DNA from: Algoriphagus lacus
Lineage (GTDB): Bacteria; Bacteroidota; Bacteroidia; Cytophagales; Cyclobacteriaceae
Assembly (NCBI RefSeq): GCF_003583985.1
Contig: NZ_QXML01000009.1
Span: 1 to 64,000 of the forward strand
Direction: 5' to 3'
Length of the DNA stretch: 64,000 nt
How positions within the stretch are numbered: position 1 is the first letter of the stretch; each line of letters begins with the position of its first letter. Made by a program: the position numbers and the translations under genes. Positions 50,654 through 59,802 of this stretch are shown in pieces. The notes under the pieces are model-generated. The model was not told the DNA's origin. It saw only the letters and a program-made list of their open reading frames with translations, and did not search any database.

Positions 50654-51646
50654 ATGAAAAAGAAAAGGCTTTTAATGCTTTTTACTATTTGCACTTGGCT
50701 TGTCGGGTGCGAGAAATTAGATGAACCTGACCACCTTGTTCCTAAGACAGCTGATCAGGATTCAAGCATTCCCTCAATTAAGATCAACGATCGGGTACTT
50801 CATTCAGAGGTGTTTGGTGATCCTGATGACACCCTTATTATTTGTATACATGGGGGACCTGGTGCTGATTACCGTTACATGCTTGCGGCCAAGGATTTGG
50901 CTCAGTATGGCTATAAGGTGGTATTTTATGATCAGGTAGGTTCAGGACTTTCTCAGCGATTCAATGAAAACTATTATTCAGGTAAAGATTTGGATGATAT
51001 TTTTTTGAATGAATTGGATGCAGTAATTGACTTTTACAAAACCAGACCAAATCAAAAGGTTGTGCTTTTTGGTCATTCATGGGGTGCTATTTTGGCTACA
51101 TCTTATGCAGGGAAAAAACCAAATGAAATTGATGGAATGATATTAATTGAACCCGGTGGACTTAAATGGAATGACATTGAGGAATATATAAAGAAGGCCC
51201 AGGCTGCTCCATTGGGGTCCGAGATTCTGAACGATATCCTTTTTCAAGATCAGTTTGTTTCTACGAAGAAAGATAATCATGAGATTCTAGACTACAAATT
51301 TGCCCTTATAGCTAGCCACGGTAGCCCAAATACTTTAGAGACGCTTACAGGGAAAGATAGTTTCTGGAGATTTGGCTCAGTAATCAATTTGACTTCTTTT
51401 AATTATGGCCAGAAGTTTAAACCCGACATGGGTCAGGGAATTGAGAACTTCCAAGACAAGGTACTTTTCATGTATGGAGGTGCCGGTAAGGTTTACTCCG
51501 ATGAATGGGCTAGAAAAATTTCATATGTCTACAAAAATAAAGAATTAGTAAAAATCGAGGGCGTTGGACATTCCGGTATGCTTGAGTCAGATAAATGGCG
51601 CTCTGTAACCTTGCCATCAGTGTTGAATTACCTTAAGACTATTTAG
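50654..51646 (+). CDS. Alpha/beta hydrolase lipoprotein (proline-iminopeptidase-like)
   Basis: 330 residues with a lipoprotein signal (lipobox WLVGC). Hydrolase motifs: CIHGGPGADYRYML (oxyanion), FYDQVGSGLSQRF, FGHSWGAILATSYAG (nucleophile Ser) and VGHSG near the end (His). HGGPG and GxGxS patterns match the proline iminopeptidase family. Anchored to a membrane on the periplasmic or outer face. The barrel gene starts 1 bp after its stop. Confidence 0.88.
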   Translation: MKKKRLLMLFTICTWLVGCEKLDEPDHLVPKTADQDSSIPSIKINDRVLHSEVFGDPDDTLIICIHGGPGADYRYMLAAKDLAQYGYKVVFYDQVGSGLSQRFNENYYSGKDLDDIFLNELDAVIDFYKTRPNQKVVLFGHSWGAILATSYAGKKPNEIDGMILIEPGGLKWNDIEEYIKKAQAAPLGSEILNDILFQDQFVSTKKDNHEILDYKFALIASHGSPNTLETLTGKDSFWRFGSVINLTSFNYGQKFKPDMGQGIENFQDKVLFMYGGAGKVYSDEWARKISYVYKNKELVKIEGVGHSGMLESDKWRSVTLPSVLNYLKTI

Positions 51647-51647
51647 T

Positions 51648-52319
51648 ATGAAAAAAGTAAAGTATTGCTTCCTCACGGGATTGATTATTTTGATAATAAG
51701 TTTTAGTGGAAATGCTCAGAATTATAATTGGGCTAAATTGGATTCAGTTAATAACCTAGCCAGGATTTATACCGGACTCGACCATTCATTCGCATTTGGG
51801 TTACACTATGGAAGAATTTTAAATGGGAAAAAGGTTATTTGGGCACCTTTTGCCGATGTATCCTTTCCTTCAGGTGATCCTGTTGGTGATGATTACAATT
51901 TTAAGATCGGGACCTTAGCGAGATTATTTCAATTTGAGGATTGGAAGTTTTCATTCAACGTTTCAATTGTTAATCGGCAAAATAGTAATCCGTTTGTTAA
52001 AATGCAGAGTTTGGGTTCTGAATCAGGTTTTCAATTTGGTTATTATAAATTGAAGTGGTATGCAAACCTGAATTTCTCAGTAGGTAGTTCCATTGTTACA
52101 AATTTTCAGCATACTGAAGCGTATAAAGGAAATTTCTCAGGTGCTAAGGATGGATGGTATGAAAATGCGTCCAATAGTCAGCTTTTTTCGGTCAATACTG
52201 GGTATAGTTTGAGAAAAATGGACGCGACCTTATCGTTGGGTTTATTAAGAACGGAGGAGTTTAAAAGTAGTCCCAGTCTTCCTTATTATATAAAAATTGG
52301 ATTAAATTACTTATTTTAA
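51648..52319 (+). CDS. Predicted outer-membrane beta-barrel protein
   Basis: 223 residues, signal peptide 1-23 (ending SGNAQ). The rest alternates Phe/Tyr/Leu with polar residues in short strands (FAFGLHYGRIL, LYYIKIGLNYLF-like end), as in small outer-membrane barrels. No known family is recognised. It starts 1 bp after the hydrolase lipoprotein gene, so the two probably act together. Confidence 0.7.
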   Translation: MKKVKYCFLTGLIILIISFSGNAQNYNWAKLDSVNNLARIYTGLDHSFAFGLHYGRILNGKKVIWAPFADVSFPSGDPVGDDYNFKIGTLARLFQFEDWKFSFNVSIVNRQNSNPFVKMQSLGSESGFQFGYYKLKWYANLNFSVGSSIVTNFQHTEAYKGNFSGAKDGWYENASNSQLFSVNTGYSLRKMDATLSLGLLRTEEFKSSPSLPYYIKIGLNYLF

Positions 52320-52967
52320 GCTTACATCCCCAATACCTTCTATTTATTAGCTGGATTAGGTAGTGAAAATTTGTAATTCTTATATGACCCTTAAGAATGT
52401 GTATAAATTGAACCTTGGATAGTTTTAAGATTTTTTTTAAGGATGGGAAGCTTTAAAGGCATTCCCATCTTTTTTGTTTTTGTTTGGATAAGGAACCTTT
52501 CAGTAATATTTGATCTCTTCTTTAAGAAATCTATTTCGTTGGTTAATTCCTGAATTGTATAATTAGTGAAACCCTATATGAATATTACAGCTTTCATTTT
52601 GTTCAATTTGCAATTTTTCAAAGCATATGACAATTTTACTTTGCTTGGACCAGGTTAGGATGGGGCTTTCATTTTTTAAGTTCCTATTTGATTGATTTCT
52701 GATTTTTTCCGCAAAATCAAAATGAGGGGAAAATAACAGATGAAGTTGAAAATTAGCACATTTCTGTTCTAAAAGGAATGTTTTGGCCCTAGCAAGTGCC
52801 TCAATAGCTTAGATGTTTTTATGGTCATCTATACGGAGTAATCATTGGAGTCAAGTTTATATTTTATTCAGTTTGGATGAATGGATTTTTAATTCGAATT
52901 AAAAAAAGTTTGGAAAATGCTGTAAGGTTTTGTCGCCTTTCCAGTCTAAAGAGAAAAAGCAAAATCT
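52320..52967. other. Non-coding stretch containing one terminator
   Basis: About 650 bp. The terminator at 52442-52476 is the only strong element. No gene remnant was recognised. The right end should hold the promoter of the hydrolase/sigma operon. Confidence 0.45.
52442..52476 (+). terminator. Rho-independent terminator
   Basis: GATGGGAA (52442-52449) pairs with TTCCCATC (52462-52469), 12-nt loop, followed by TTTTTTTG. It lies 120 bp after the barrel gene and would end that transcript. Confidence 0.8.
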
Positions 52968-53822
52968 ATGAAAAAGTTTATTCTCTTTACTCTCCTCATC
53001 TTATCCAACCTTTCTCAACTTTACAGCCAGGAGCTTAACGTCAAAGTAAGCGGGAAAGGGCCTAAGATTATTTTCATTCCGGGACTTGCCTCTTCTGGAG
53101 AGGTTTGGGACCAGGCAGTAACTCAGCTGTCAAAAAATTATGAATGCCATGTGATTACTCTTCCGGGTTTTGGAACCAACCCGCCAACAGAAATTCAAGA
53201 TGGGTTTTTCAAAACTATGGAAGGTTTGATTTCTGATTACATTGTTACTCAAAATGAACAAGTTACTTTAATAGGGCATAGCCTTGGAGGGTTTATTTCT
53301 CTGAAACTATCCAGAAGTCATCCCAAGCAAATTAAAAGAACCATTATCGTAGATTCCTATCCTTTTTATTCCGCAGCCCTTAATCCGTCAGCAACGGAGG
53401 AAAGTATGGCAGGCATGGCTACCCAGGCCAAAGAAATGATGATTTCACAAAGTGAGGAACAATATCAGACCCAGCAAAAAATGACTATGGCTATGATGAC
53501 CACCAGTTCGGAGAAAATCCCGATTTTGGTCGATTGGTCTATGCAAAGTGACAGAGCTACCATCGCCCAAGCTTTTTATGAACTGATGACTTCTGATTTC
53601 AGGGACGAATTGGCGGATGTAAACACTCCAATTTTGGTCTTGGGCGCATGGGCCTCCGGAAAAGATTACGGTATGACAGAGGAAAGTGTAAAGCAAGCTT
53701 TTTCTAATCAATATAAATTGGCTAAGAATGTCCAGATCAGAATGGCCCCCACTGCATACCATTTCATCATGTGGGACAATCCTGATTGGTTTTTGGAAAA
53801 TGTTACTGAGTTTTTAAAATGA
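52968..53822 (+). CDS. Secreted alpha/beta hydrolase leading a sigma-factor operon
   Basis: 284 residues, signal peptide 1-20 (ending LYSQ). Hydrolase motifs: IFIPGLASSGEVWDQ, IGHSLGGFISLKLSRSHP (Ser nucleophile), Asp in the VLGAWASGKD region and a late His in PTAYHFIMWDNPDW. It is a periplasmic enzyme of unknown substrate. The ECF sigma gene overlaps its stop by 4 bp (ATGA), an unusual fusion of a hydrolase gene into a sigma operon. Confidence 0.85.
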   Translation: MKKFILFTLLILSNLSQLYSQELNVKVSGKGPKIIFIPGLASSGEVWDQAVTQLSKNYECHVITLPGFGTNPPTEIQDGFFKTMEGLISDYIVTQNEQVTLIGHSLGGFISLKLSRSHPKQIKRTIIVDSYPFYSAALNPSATEESMAGMATQAKEMMISQSEEQYQTQQKMTMAMMTTSSEKIPILVDWSMQSDRATIAQAFYELMTSDFRDELADVNTPILVLGAWASGKDYGMTEESVKQAFSNQYKLAKNVQIRMAPTAYHFIMWDNPDWFLENVTEFLK

Positions 53823-54331
53823 AAACAAAAAGGGATGTTGAATTTGAGCGCATCTTTTTAACCTACAAGGATCAGATATATCGGCTAAGTATAAGCTTTG
53901 CTCAGGATAAGGAATTGGCCAATGATCTGTTTCAGGAAATTCTGATAAGAATTTGGAGTAACCTGGAGCAGTTTAAGGGGGATTCCGAAATGGGAACTTG
54001 GATTTATCGAATTGCTTACAATACTGCCGTTACTTTTTCTTCAAAAGAAAAAAAGAGGTTGGATCAAAATACCGGTATTGAACCAAGTATGGAATTCCGA
54101 GAGCCAGAAAACCACTCTTTCGAAATTGAGGAAAGGTTTCGGTTACTTTATCAAGCCATCGGTGAATTATCCGATTCAGACCGGATTTTCGCAACCCTTT
54201 TTTTGGAAGGAACTTCCTACAAAACTGTTTCTGAAATCACGGGGATTTCAGAAAACTATGTAGCTGTCAAAATCAACAGAATTAAATCATTACTCACAAA
54301 GAAACTTAATCCTTCTCCTCATGGAAAATAA
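53819..54331 (+). CDS. ECF-type RNA polymerase sigma factor
   Basis: 170 residues. Region 2: DLFQEILIRIWSNLEQFKGD followed by GTWIYRIAYNTAV. Region 4: LSDSDRIFATLFLEGTSYKT and VSEITGISENYVAVKINRIK. Extracytoplasmic-function sigma factors redirect transcription in response to envelope signals. It sits between the secreted hydrolase and a membrane protein that may be its anti-sigma partner, overlapping both. Confidence 0.92.
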   Translation: MKTKRDVEFERIFLTYKDQIYRLSISFAQDKELANDLFQEILIRIWSNLEQFKGDSEMGTWIYRIAYNTAVTFSSKEKKRLDQNTGIEPSMEFREPENHSFEIEERFRLLYQAIGELSDSDRIFATLFLEGTSYKTVSEITGISENYVAVKINRIKSLLTKKLNPSPHGK

Positions 54332-54911
54332 CTTTAACGATATGCAAAAGATTTGGCAAAGTAAAAAAGCCTCTTCATTTGATCTGGATGCATTGATGCA
54401 TGGCCTTCGGCTAACAGAAAAGAAACAAAGAAAAGAACGAATTGCTATAGCGATCATTGGGCCGATAACCTTTGTTTTTTTAATTTTTGTTTTGCCCTTA
54501 CAGGAAAGCAACCTGGTTTTAATCACTCCTTTTCTGATCGGTTTGGCAATGGCCTGGGTGGCATGGCTGAGTTTTAAGTCTAAGCTTCTAAGCAGTGAGG
54601 ATTCACTGAGTTTGTCCAACCGGCAATACGTGGAAACTCAGCTCAGAAAGCTCCAACATCGCTACAGGATAGCAGAAAAATACATGTATTTCTATGGGTT
54701 GTTGCTGATTATTGCAGTTAATCTGGCTTATTTCGTTTTCTTGGCCCCTTTACCCGAGAATATTAGATGGGCAATCCATCTGGGTGTAAGTTTGATGATC
54801 ATTTTATTGATTCATTTCATAATAAAAAGTCGGTTAAAGAACTACGATAAAACCCTTAAACCCTTGATGCAGCACCTGCAACAACTACTGCTTGAAGCGA
54901 AACAGGCTTAG
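54321..54911 (+). CDS. Four-helix membrane protein, possible anti-sigma factor
   Basis: 196 residues overlapping the sigma gene by 11 bp. A cytoplasmic N-terminus of about 40 residues (NFNDMQKIWQSKKASSFDLD) precedes two pairs of transmembrane segments (about 42-58, 62-78; 118-136, 143-160) with a basic loop between. The N-terminal block with MQKIWQ is typical of membrane proteins encoded just after ECF sigma genes in Bacteroidota. No classical anti-sigma zinc motif is visible, so this role is inferred from position. Confidence 0.75.
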   Translation: MENNFNDMQKIWQSKKASSFDLDALMHGLRLTEKKQRKERIAIAIIGPITFVFLIFVLPLQESNLVLITPFLIGLAMAWVAWLSFKSKLLSSEDSLSLSNRQYVETQLRKLQHRYRIAEKYMYFYGLLLIIAVNLAYFVFLAPLPENIRWAIHLGVSLMIILLIHFIIKSRLKNYDKTLKPLMQHLQQLLLEAKQA

Positions 54912-55575
54912 CCGAAACGATTTGAGCCAATTGAGCACCTGCTGTGATTGCACTGCAAAAATGTTGGGCTGTTTTAAATCTATTTTCCCTTAAAATTCCT
55001 TGATATCTTCTTTTGGATATCAGGAATTTTTCTGGGATGAAATCAATCGGGTTACTTTTGAAATAATTTGGTTTTTTAGTGTTCCAAAATTGAATTTGTT
55101 TTTTACTGAGATCTGTTTTTTGCTTGATGCTGTTTTTGTACTTGTTCTATAACATCTTTTCATTTAGTACTCTTATTTAGTATAAATGGTATTTTAGATT
55201 GTGAGAGCCCTCGGTATCATAATACCCCAAAAAATCCCCCTAGGGTAGGATCCAAAATTCCGGCAAGGTTAGGCTTAAAGTACGTTCACAATCCTATCAT
55301 ACAATTTCAGGACACTTCTTTTTTAAGGAGCATGATTTCCAGGTTTGTTTGTGAGTAGAATCAGGATTTATTTAGTCAGAACGATGTCCCAGACTTAAAT
55401 TATTGAAATTCGGGAGATTGTATCTTGAGATTTAATAGGTGTAGAAAGAAGGGGGATTTCAAACCGGATTTCCATGTGTTTCTAGGTTTATAAAGGAATA
55501 GGTGGTGGTTCGCTGGGGCTTATCGCCAGGAAATATAATTATGAGTATATATCGATCTTAAAAGTTACTTTGAAA
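54912..55575. other. Non-coding stretch with C-rich element A
   Basis: About 660 bp without a gene. It contains CCCC-A6-T-CCCCC at 55225-55240, one of four such elements. A second shared block (GGCAAGGTTAGGC) follows 21 bp later at 55262. Confidence 0.5.
55225..55274. repeat. C-rich dispersed element, copy A
   Basis: Core CCCCAAAAAATCCCCC (55225-55240), then after exactly 21 bp GGCAAGGTTAGGC. The core, the spacing and the second block are shared with copy B at 57108. Confidence 0.55.
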
Positions 55576-56115
55576 ATGAATTTAATTAGAAAATATAAAA
55601 TTGAGATTCTTGAAAATGCATTTAGTTATGTTGTAGTGTTAGCTATGCTGGCCTATGGCGTAGGGAAATGGGTTCAGTTCAATGGAGCTGCCAATACCGA
55701 TTTAAAGGTTTCAGAAATGACCGGAATGCAACTCATGTGGGCATTTTATGGGTATTCAAGACCTTTCGCTTTAACATTAGGTGTTCTTGAAATTGTAGGA
55801 GGTATTTTAATGTTTTTTAAACGCTCCCGGCTGGTAGGATGTCTTTTTGTGTCTACGATTCTAGTAAATGTCATCCTTCAGGATATTTTTTATGATGTAA
55901 ATATTGGTGCCTTAAGGGCCGCAATCCTGTACCAATTCCTGATTTTATGTATCCTGTTTATGAATAGGGGTAGATTGATTGAGATTTGGAAAAGTCTGAT
56001 TCAGGTGAACAGGATTAATGAATCGTGGAAGAATAAAGTGTTTGTGTTGGGATTGTCAGTTTCCTTATTTATGATTTTAAGAGTAGTGGAGTATTTCATC
56101 ACAATTAAATGGTAG
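55576..56115 (+). CDS. DoxX/MauE-like membrane protein
   Basis: 179 residues from ATG 55576 (a TTG two codons earlier is less likely). Four to five hydrophobic segments; YVVVLAMLAYGVGKWVQFNG and GYSRPFALTLGVLEIVGGIL match DoxX/MauE-like proteins. It overlaps the DCC gene by 7 bp, a common pairing of a small membrane redox protein with a thiol oxidoreductase. Confidence 0.75.
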   Translation: MNLIRKYKIEILENAFSYVVVLAMLAYGVGKWVQFNGAANTDLKVSEMTGMQLMWAFYGYSRPFALTLGVLEIVGGILMFFKRSRLVGCLFVSTILVNVILQDIFYDVNIGALRAAILYQFLILCILFMNRGRLIEIWKSLIQVNRINESWKNKVFVLGLSVSLFMILRVVEYFITIKW

Positions 56116-56528
56116 AGGGCATGAAAGATTCGGAAAAGTCAATCGTGTTGATAGACGGAGAATGTAATTTTTGTAATGATACAGCTATGTTTATCATAAA
56201 ATATGACGGAAATGATTCGTTTCGATTTGCTTCCCAACAAAGTGAATTAGGAACTGATTTATTAAGGAACCTGGGATTTGTGGAAAATTCATTAAGCACA
56301 GTAGTGTTGATCAAAGCTGGTAAAGTCTACACAAAAACCTCGGCATTGATTGAGATCTCAAAGGATTTGGTAGGGTTACCCAAGGTTTTTGTTCTTTTGA
56401 GAATTATTCCCAAAGAGTTTAGGGATTTTTTTTATGGTATTTTTTCGAAGTATCGGTACCGGCTGTTTGGAAAAAAAATGGACTGCGCGATTCCCACACT
56501 TGAAGTAAGAAGGAAGTTTTTAAGTTGA
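56109..56528 (+). CDS. DCC family thiol-disulfide oxidoreductase-like protein
   Basis: 139 residues with the family-defining DGECNFC motif (DGxCxxC; Cys residues about 22 and 25) and the matching C-terminal block YRLFGKKMDCAIPT. DCC (DUF393) proteins are thioredoxin-fold relatives. ATG 56121 is a second possible start. Translation is coupled to the DoxX-like gene. Confidence 0.87.
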   Translation: MVEGMKDSEKSIVLIDGECNFCNDTAMFIIKYDGNDSFRFASQQSELGTDLLRNLGFVENSLSTVVLIKAGKVYTKTSALIEISKDLVGLPKVFVLLRIIPKEFRDFFYGIFSKYRYRLFGKKMDCAIPTLEVRRKFLS

Positions 56529-57313
56529 AGGGGATGAAATTGATGTTTCTTTTAGCACTTGATCAGGAGTTAAAATGAGCTAAGTATGAATGGAGATTTC
56601 CCTGATTGGTTCGAATTCATGGTTGTTTTACAAAGTTGTTGTCATTGATTTCGAATCGTTTAATGGCCTGAAAATCAGGTTGGAGAAGATTTCTAATGTT
56701 GTGCGAACCCTCATTTATTTATGGGTTTCCAGTGTTGGTTGTTCAATTATACATTGATGAAGTCAGTAGAAAAATCCTGATTTAATGCATCTGAAGGAGT
56801 ATTTAGCTACCGTAAAGTCGAGTGGATTTGACCAGGCCAGTTCAGTAGATCCAAGGAACAGATAGCTTCATCAAAAGTGGACATGGTTTCTTAGCTGTAA
56901 GAATACCGGATCTTACTGGTGCCCAATTTTTGAAGGCTGTAGTTCGCTTCTAATTCTTTGATCTTTTTAATTCTTATCCCTAGTAGTGACTGAAGGTCAT
57001 GAATTGGAATTGATCAAGAATTTGCTGAAGCCTGTTATGATCAAAAGATGGCATTGTATCGGTTTGAATAAAAAGAAATTGAGTTCTATTAAGGCTTGAA
57101 TAAAAATCCCCCAAAAAATCCCCCAGTTTGGAATGGTTAAGGCCTGGTAAGGTTCAGGCGTTTAAAGTTTCGTGTGTTTACTTTTGTCAAGGTTTTTCCA
57201 AGCGATACCTAATTCAATTCATTGTTTTTTGCTCAAAGAAAACTCATAGTGGATTTGAACTTGTTTTATCCAGGATAACACACTGAAAAATTGCCAAATG
57301 TTTAATTGGATTA
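56529..57313. other. Non-coding stretch with C-rich element B
   Basis: About 785 bp, with short broken frames only. It contains the full C-rich element at 57108-57159. No recognisable gene remnant. Confidence 0.45.
57108..57159. repeat. C-rich dispersed element, copy B
   Basis: Core CCCCCAAAAAATCCCCC (57108-57124), 21 bp, then GGTAAGGTTCAGGC (57146-57159). Best-preserved form of the element, together with copy D for the core. Confidence 0.6.
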
Positions 57314-57691
57314 ATGTCCATGACAGAAAAGGAACAAATTTTAATATGTGAAGCAAAATTTTTAAGAGCAATGGCATCGGGAGATTTGGCTCTATTGGAT
57401 TCACTTCTGGATAGCAGATTGGTATTCCACATTCCTTCAGGACAATTCATGACCAAAGAAATGGATCTGGAAAATTTTCGATCAGTTCCGATGAAGATGC
57501 ATCAAATTTCATCAGAGGAGCCAATCATCTCAGTATTTGAAGGTGTTTCAATTGTATCTGTTGTGGTACATCTAAATGCTGAATATTCAGGAAAGCCTGT
57601 TCAGGGAAAATTTCGGCACATCCGAATTTGGAAAAAATCTAGGGAGAATGCCTGGAAGGTGATTGGTGGTTCAGGAATTATGCTTCAGTAG
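57314..57691 (+). CDS. NTF2-like (SnoaL/DUF4440-type) protein
   Basis: 125 residues. The family pattern is clear: EAKFLRAMASGDLALLDSLL near the start, a central strand region, and FRHIRIWKKSRENAWKVIGG at the end. This cone-shaped fold is used by small enzymes and binding proteins; here no catalytic residues can be assigned. It stands alone. Confidence 0.8.
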   Translation: MSMTEKEQILICEAKFLRAMASGDLALLDSLLDSRLVFHIPSGQFMTKEMDLENFRSVPMKMHQISSEEPIISVFEGVSIVSVVVHLNAEYSGKPVQGKFRHIRIWKKSRENAWKVIGGSGIMLQ

Positions 57692-57775
57692 TTGAAGTTT
57701 CAATGTGGATACAAGGGCTAAATTCTTTTTTTGATTGTGCAGTTTTGAAACCATTGATTGTCAGTTGAATTTTAA

Positions 57776-58408
57776 ATGGAAGATAGGTTGATCATAAGGT
57801 TTTTAAACCTTGGAATTAATTCGATTGGGATTTTTAAATGTTTTTTCCTGCTCATAATGGTCTTATTTTCATGTTCCCGCAGTTCGGATCTTGAAAAGGG
57901 GGAGCTAATAAAAGAGGAGGTGTTCCTTTCAAATAAAGAGATTGGAGGTTCATCCAATTCAAAAGAGCCTGAACTTGGAGACAAATTTCTAGATATTCAA
58001 GGAATCGGTTTATCAGGTCAGATTCATTCTCTTGCTTCGCTGAAGGGAAAATTCATTTTGTTGGATTTTTGGGCCTCTTGGTGCGGTCCCTGTAGGAAGG
58101 AAAACCCAAATCTTTTATCCCTCTACAAGCGCTATCGTTCCGAGGGATTTGAGATTTTCAGTTATTCTGTTGATCAAAATAGTAAAGCTTGGAAAAAGGC
58201 TGTGGCAGCTGATTCCCTAATATGGACCAACGTAATTGAACAACCTGATGGGAATTATTTCCCTAGCGAGGCCATTTACAAAGTCAAGTTACTTCCAACA
58301 TCCTATTTGATAAATCCTGATGGAATTATTGTGGCCAAAGACTTTCGAGGTACTGAACTGGAAGGTAAACTGAAGGAAGTTCTGGATATTTCTTTTCCTA
58401 AAAATTAA
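57776..58408 (+). CDS. TlpA-like thioredoxin-fold lipoprotein
   Basis: 210 residues. A lipoprotein signal with lipobox VLFSC near residue 33 (the ATG at 57776 gives a long n-region) is followed by a linker and a TlpA/ResA-type domain with LLDFWASWCGPCRKENPNLL (active CxxC) and the cis-proline in KLLPTSYLINPDG. It acts outside the cytoplasm as a disulfide reductase, often in cytochrome or envelope protein maturation. Confidence 0.9.
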   Translation: MEDRLIIRFLNLGINSIGIFKCFFLLIMVLFSCSRSSDLEKGELIKEEVFLSNKEIGGSSNSKEPELGDKFLDIQGIGLSGQIHSLASLKGKFILLDFWASWCGPCRKENPNLLSLYKRYRSEGFEIFSYSVDQNSKAWKKAVAADSLIWTNVIEQPDGNYFPSEAIYKVKLLPTSYLINPDGIIVAKDFRGTELEGKLKEVLDISFPKN

Positions 58409-58707
58409 TTAGTCGTTTATACCTAATCTTCTTTAATTAGATGCTAAGGTTGAATTTTCTAGCCGTTCGGATTTATCATCCTTTTTTTGGTCTCTAATTA
58501 TACCACCAATTGGGTCATTTTATCGGGGTAGGTATTTTGTTTTTTTGCCTTCCATTAGATCGCGGAAGAGCGATTTCCTGAGTCAGTGATGTCCCTAGGT
58601 CAAGCGGTCCTTTTATTGAATTTTCCAAATTCTTAAATAAATGGATAGGGACACTTTATGATTCGTTTTAAGCCACTGTTTTTTGGTTAACAATTTGAAA
58701 AAGAGGT

Positions 58708-59802
58708 ATGAATAGGAAAGTGACTGGTAGCCCCACATTGCTTCTCGATGTAGAAAAGTGCAAGAGAAATATCAATTTGATGGCCAGTAAAGCCAAAAGG
58801 CATGGCCTAATATTTCGTCCCCATTTTAAAACTCATCAATCCTTGGAAATTGGTCAGTGGTTTAAAGCGGAAGGAGTTTCCAAAATCACCGTGTCTTCTT
58901 TGGTTATGGCTGAATATTTTGCCTCAGAGTGGGATGACATTACAGTGGCTTTTCCTGTGAATATCCTTGAGATTGATCGGATCAATTCTTTGGCAAATCG
59001 AATTACTCTTAATCTCTTGGTGGAAAATACAGAGAGCGTAACTTTTCTTGCCAAACACCTTCATTTCAGGGTTAATCTATTTCTGAAAATTGATGTAGGA
59101 TACCACCGGACTGGAATTGATCCTGGAAATCTGGATTTAATTGAAGAAATCCTGCAGCTTATTGAATCCAGTCCATTTCTCAGATTTTCAGGGTTTTTAG
59201 CGCATGCCGGGCATACTTACCGATTTAGAAATGCCATAGGGATTGAGATGATTCACCGGCTCAGTTTGGCCATGATGCGGCAGTTAAAAGAATACTTCAG
59301 CTCCCGTTTTCCCGGATTGATAATTTCCTTAGGGGACACACCAAGTTGTAGCCTTGCTGAGAATTTTACGGATTTAGATGAAATTAGACCCGGGAATTTT
59401 GTCTTCTATGACTTAACCCAACATGCAATGGGGTCTAATTCAGTGTCAACTATTGCAGTTGCAATGGAATGTCCGATTGTATCCATACATAAAGACCGGG
59501 GTGAATTGATCATTTATGGAGGAGGAGTTCACTTCTCCAAAGATAGATTGGATTTTGAAAATGGATTTCATTTCGGTCGGGTAGTTGAGAAAAAACCTCA
59601 AGGTTGGGGAGATCCAATTTCCGGTATGTATGTAACTGCTTTATCTCAGGAACATGGTAAGGTTGCTGTGCCATCGGAGCTAATTGGTCAATTCAAAATT
59701 GGAGACACCCTGTTAATACTCCCTGTTCATTCTTGTATGACAGCGAATGCGATGAAAGGCTATTTAACTCTCGAGGGTAAGTGGATTAAAAGATGTTACT
59801 GA
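58708..59802 (+). CDS. DSD1/D-threonine-aldolase family PLP enzyme
   Basis: 364 residues of the alanine-racemase-like fold III group. The PLP lysine is in FRPHFKTHQS (about residue 38-40), with GVSKITVSSLVMAEYF, KIDVGYHRTGI and GDTPSCSLA in the barrel. The zinc-binding pair typical of D-threonine aldolase and D-serine dehydratase is visible as LPVHSCMTANAM. The reaction on a D-hydroxy amino acid is expected, but aldolase and dehydratase cannot be told apart. It is a single gene with about 300 bp of non-coding DNA before it. Confidence 0.87.
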   Translation: MNRKVTGSPTLLLDVEKCKRNINLMASKAKRHGLIFRPHFKTHQSLEIGQWFKAEGVSKITVSSLVMAEYFASEWDDITVAFPVNILEIDRINSLANRITLNLLVENTESVTFLAKHLHFRVNLFLKIDVGYHRTGIDPGNLDLIEEILQLIESSPFLRFSGFLAHAGHTYRFRNAIGIEMIHRLSLAMMRQLKEYFSSRFPGLIISLGDTPSCSLAENFTDLDEIRPGNFVFYDLTQHAMGSNSVSTIAVAMECPIVSIHKDRGELIIYGGGVHFSKDRLDFENGFHFGRVVEKKPQGWGDPISGMYVTALSQEHGKVAVPSELIGQFKIGDTLLILPVHSCMTANAMKGYLTLEGKWIKRCY

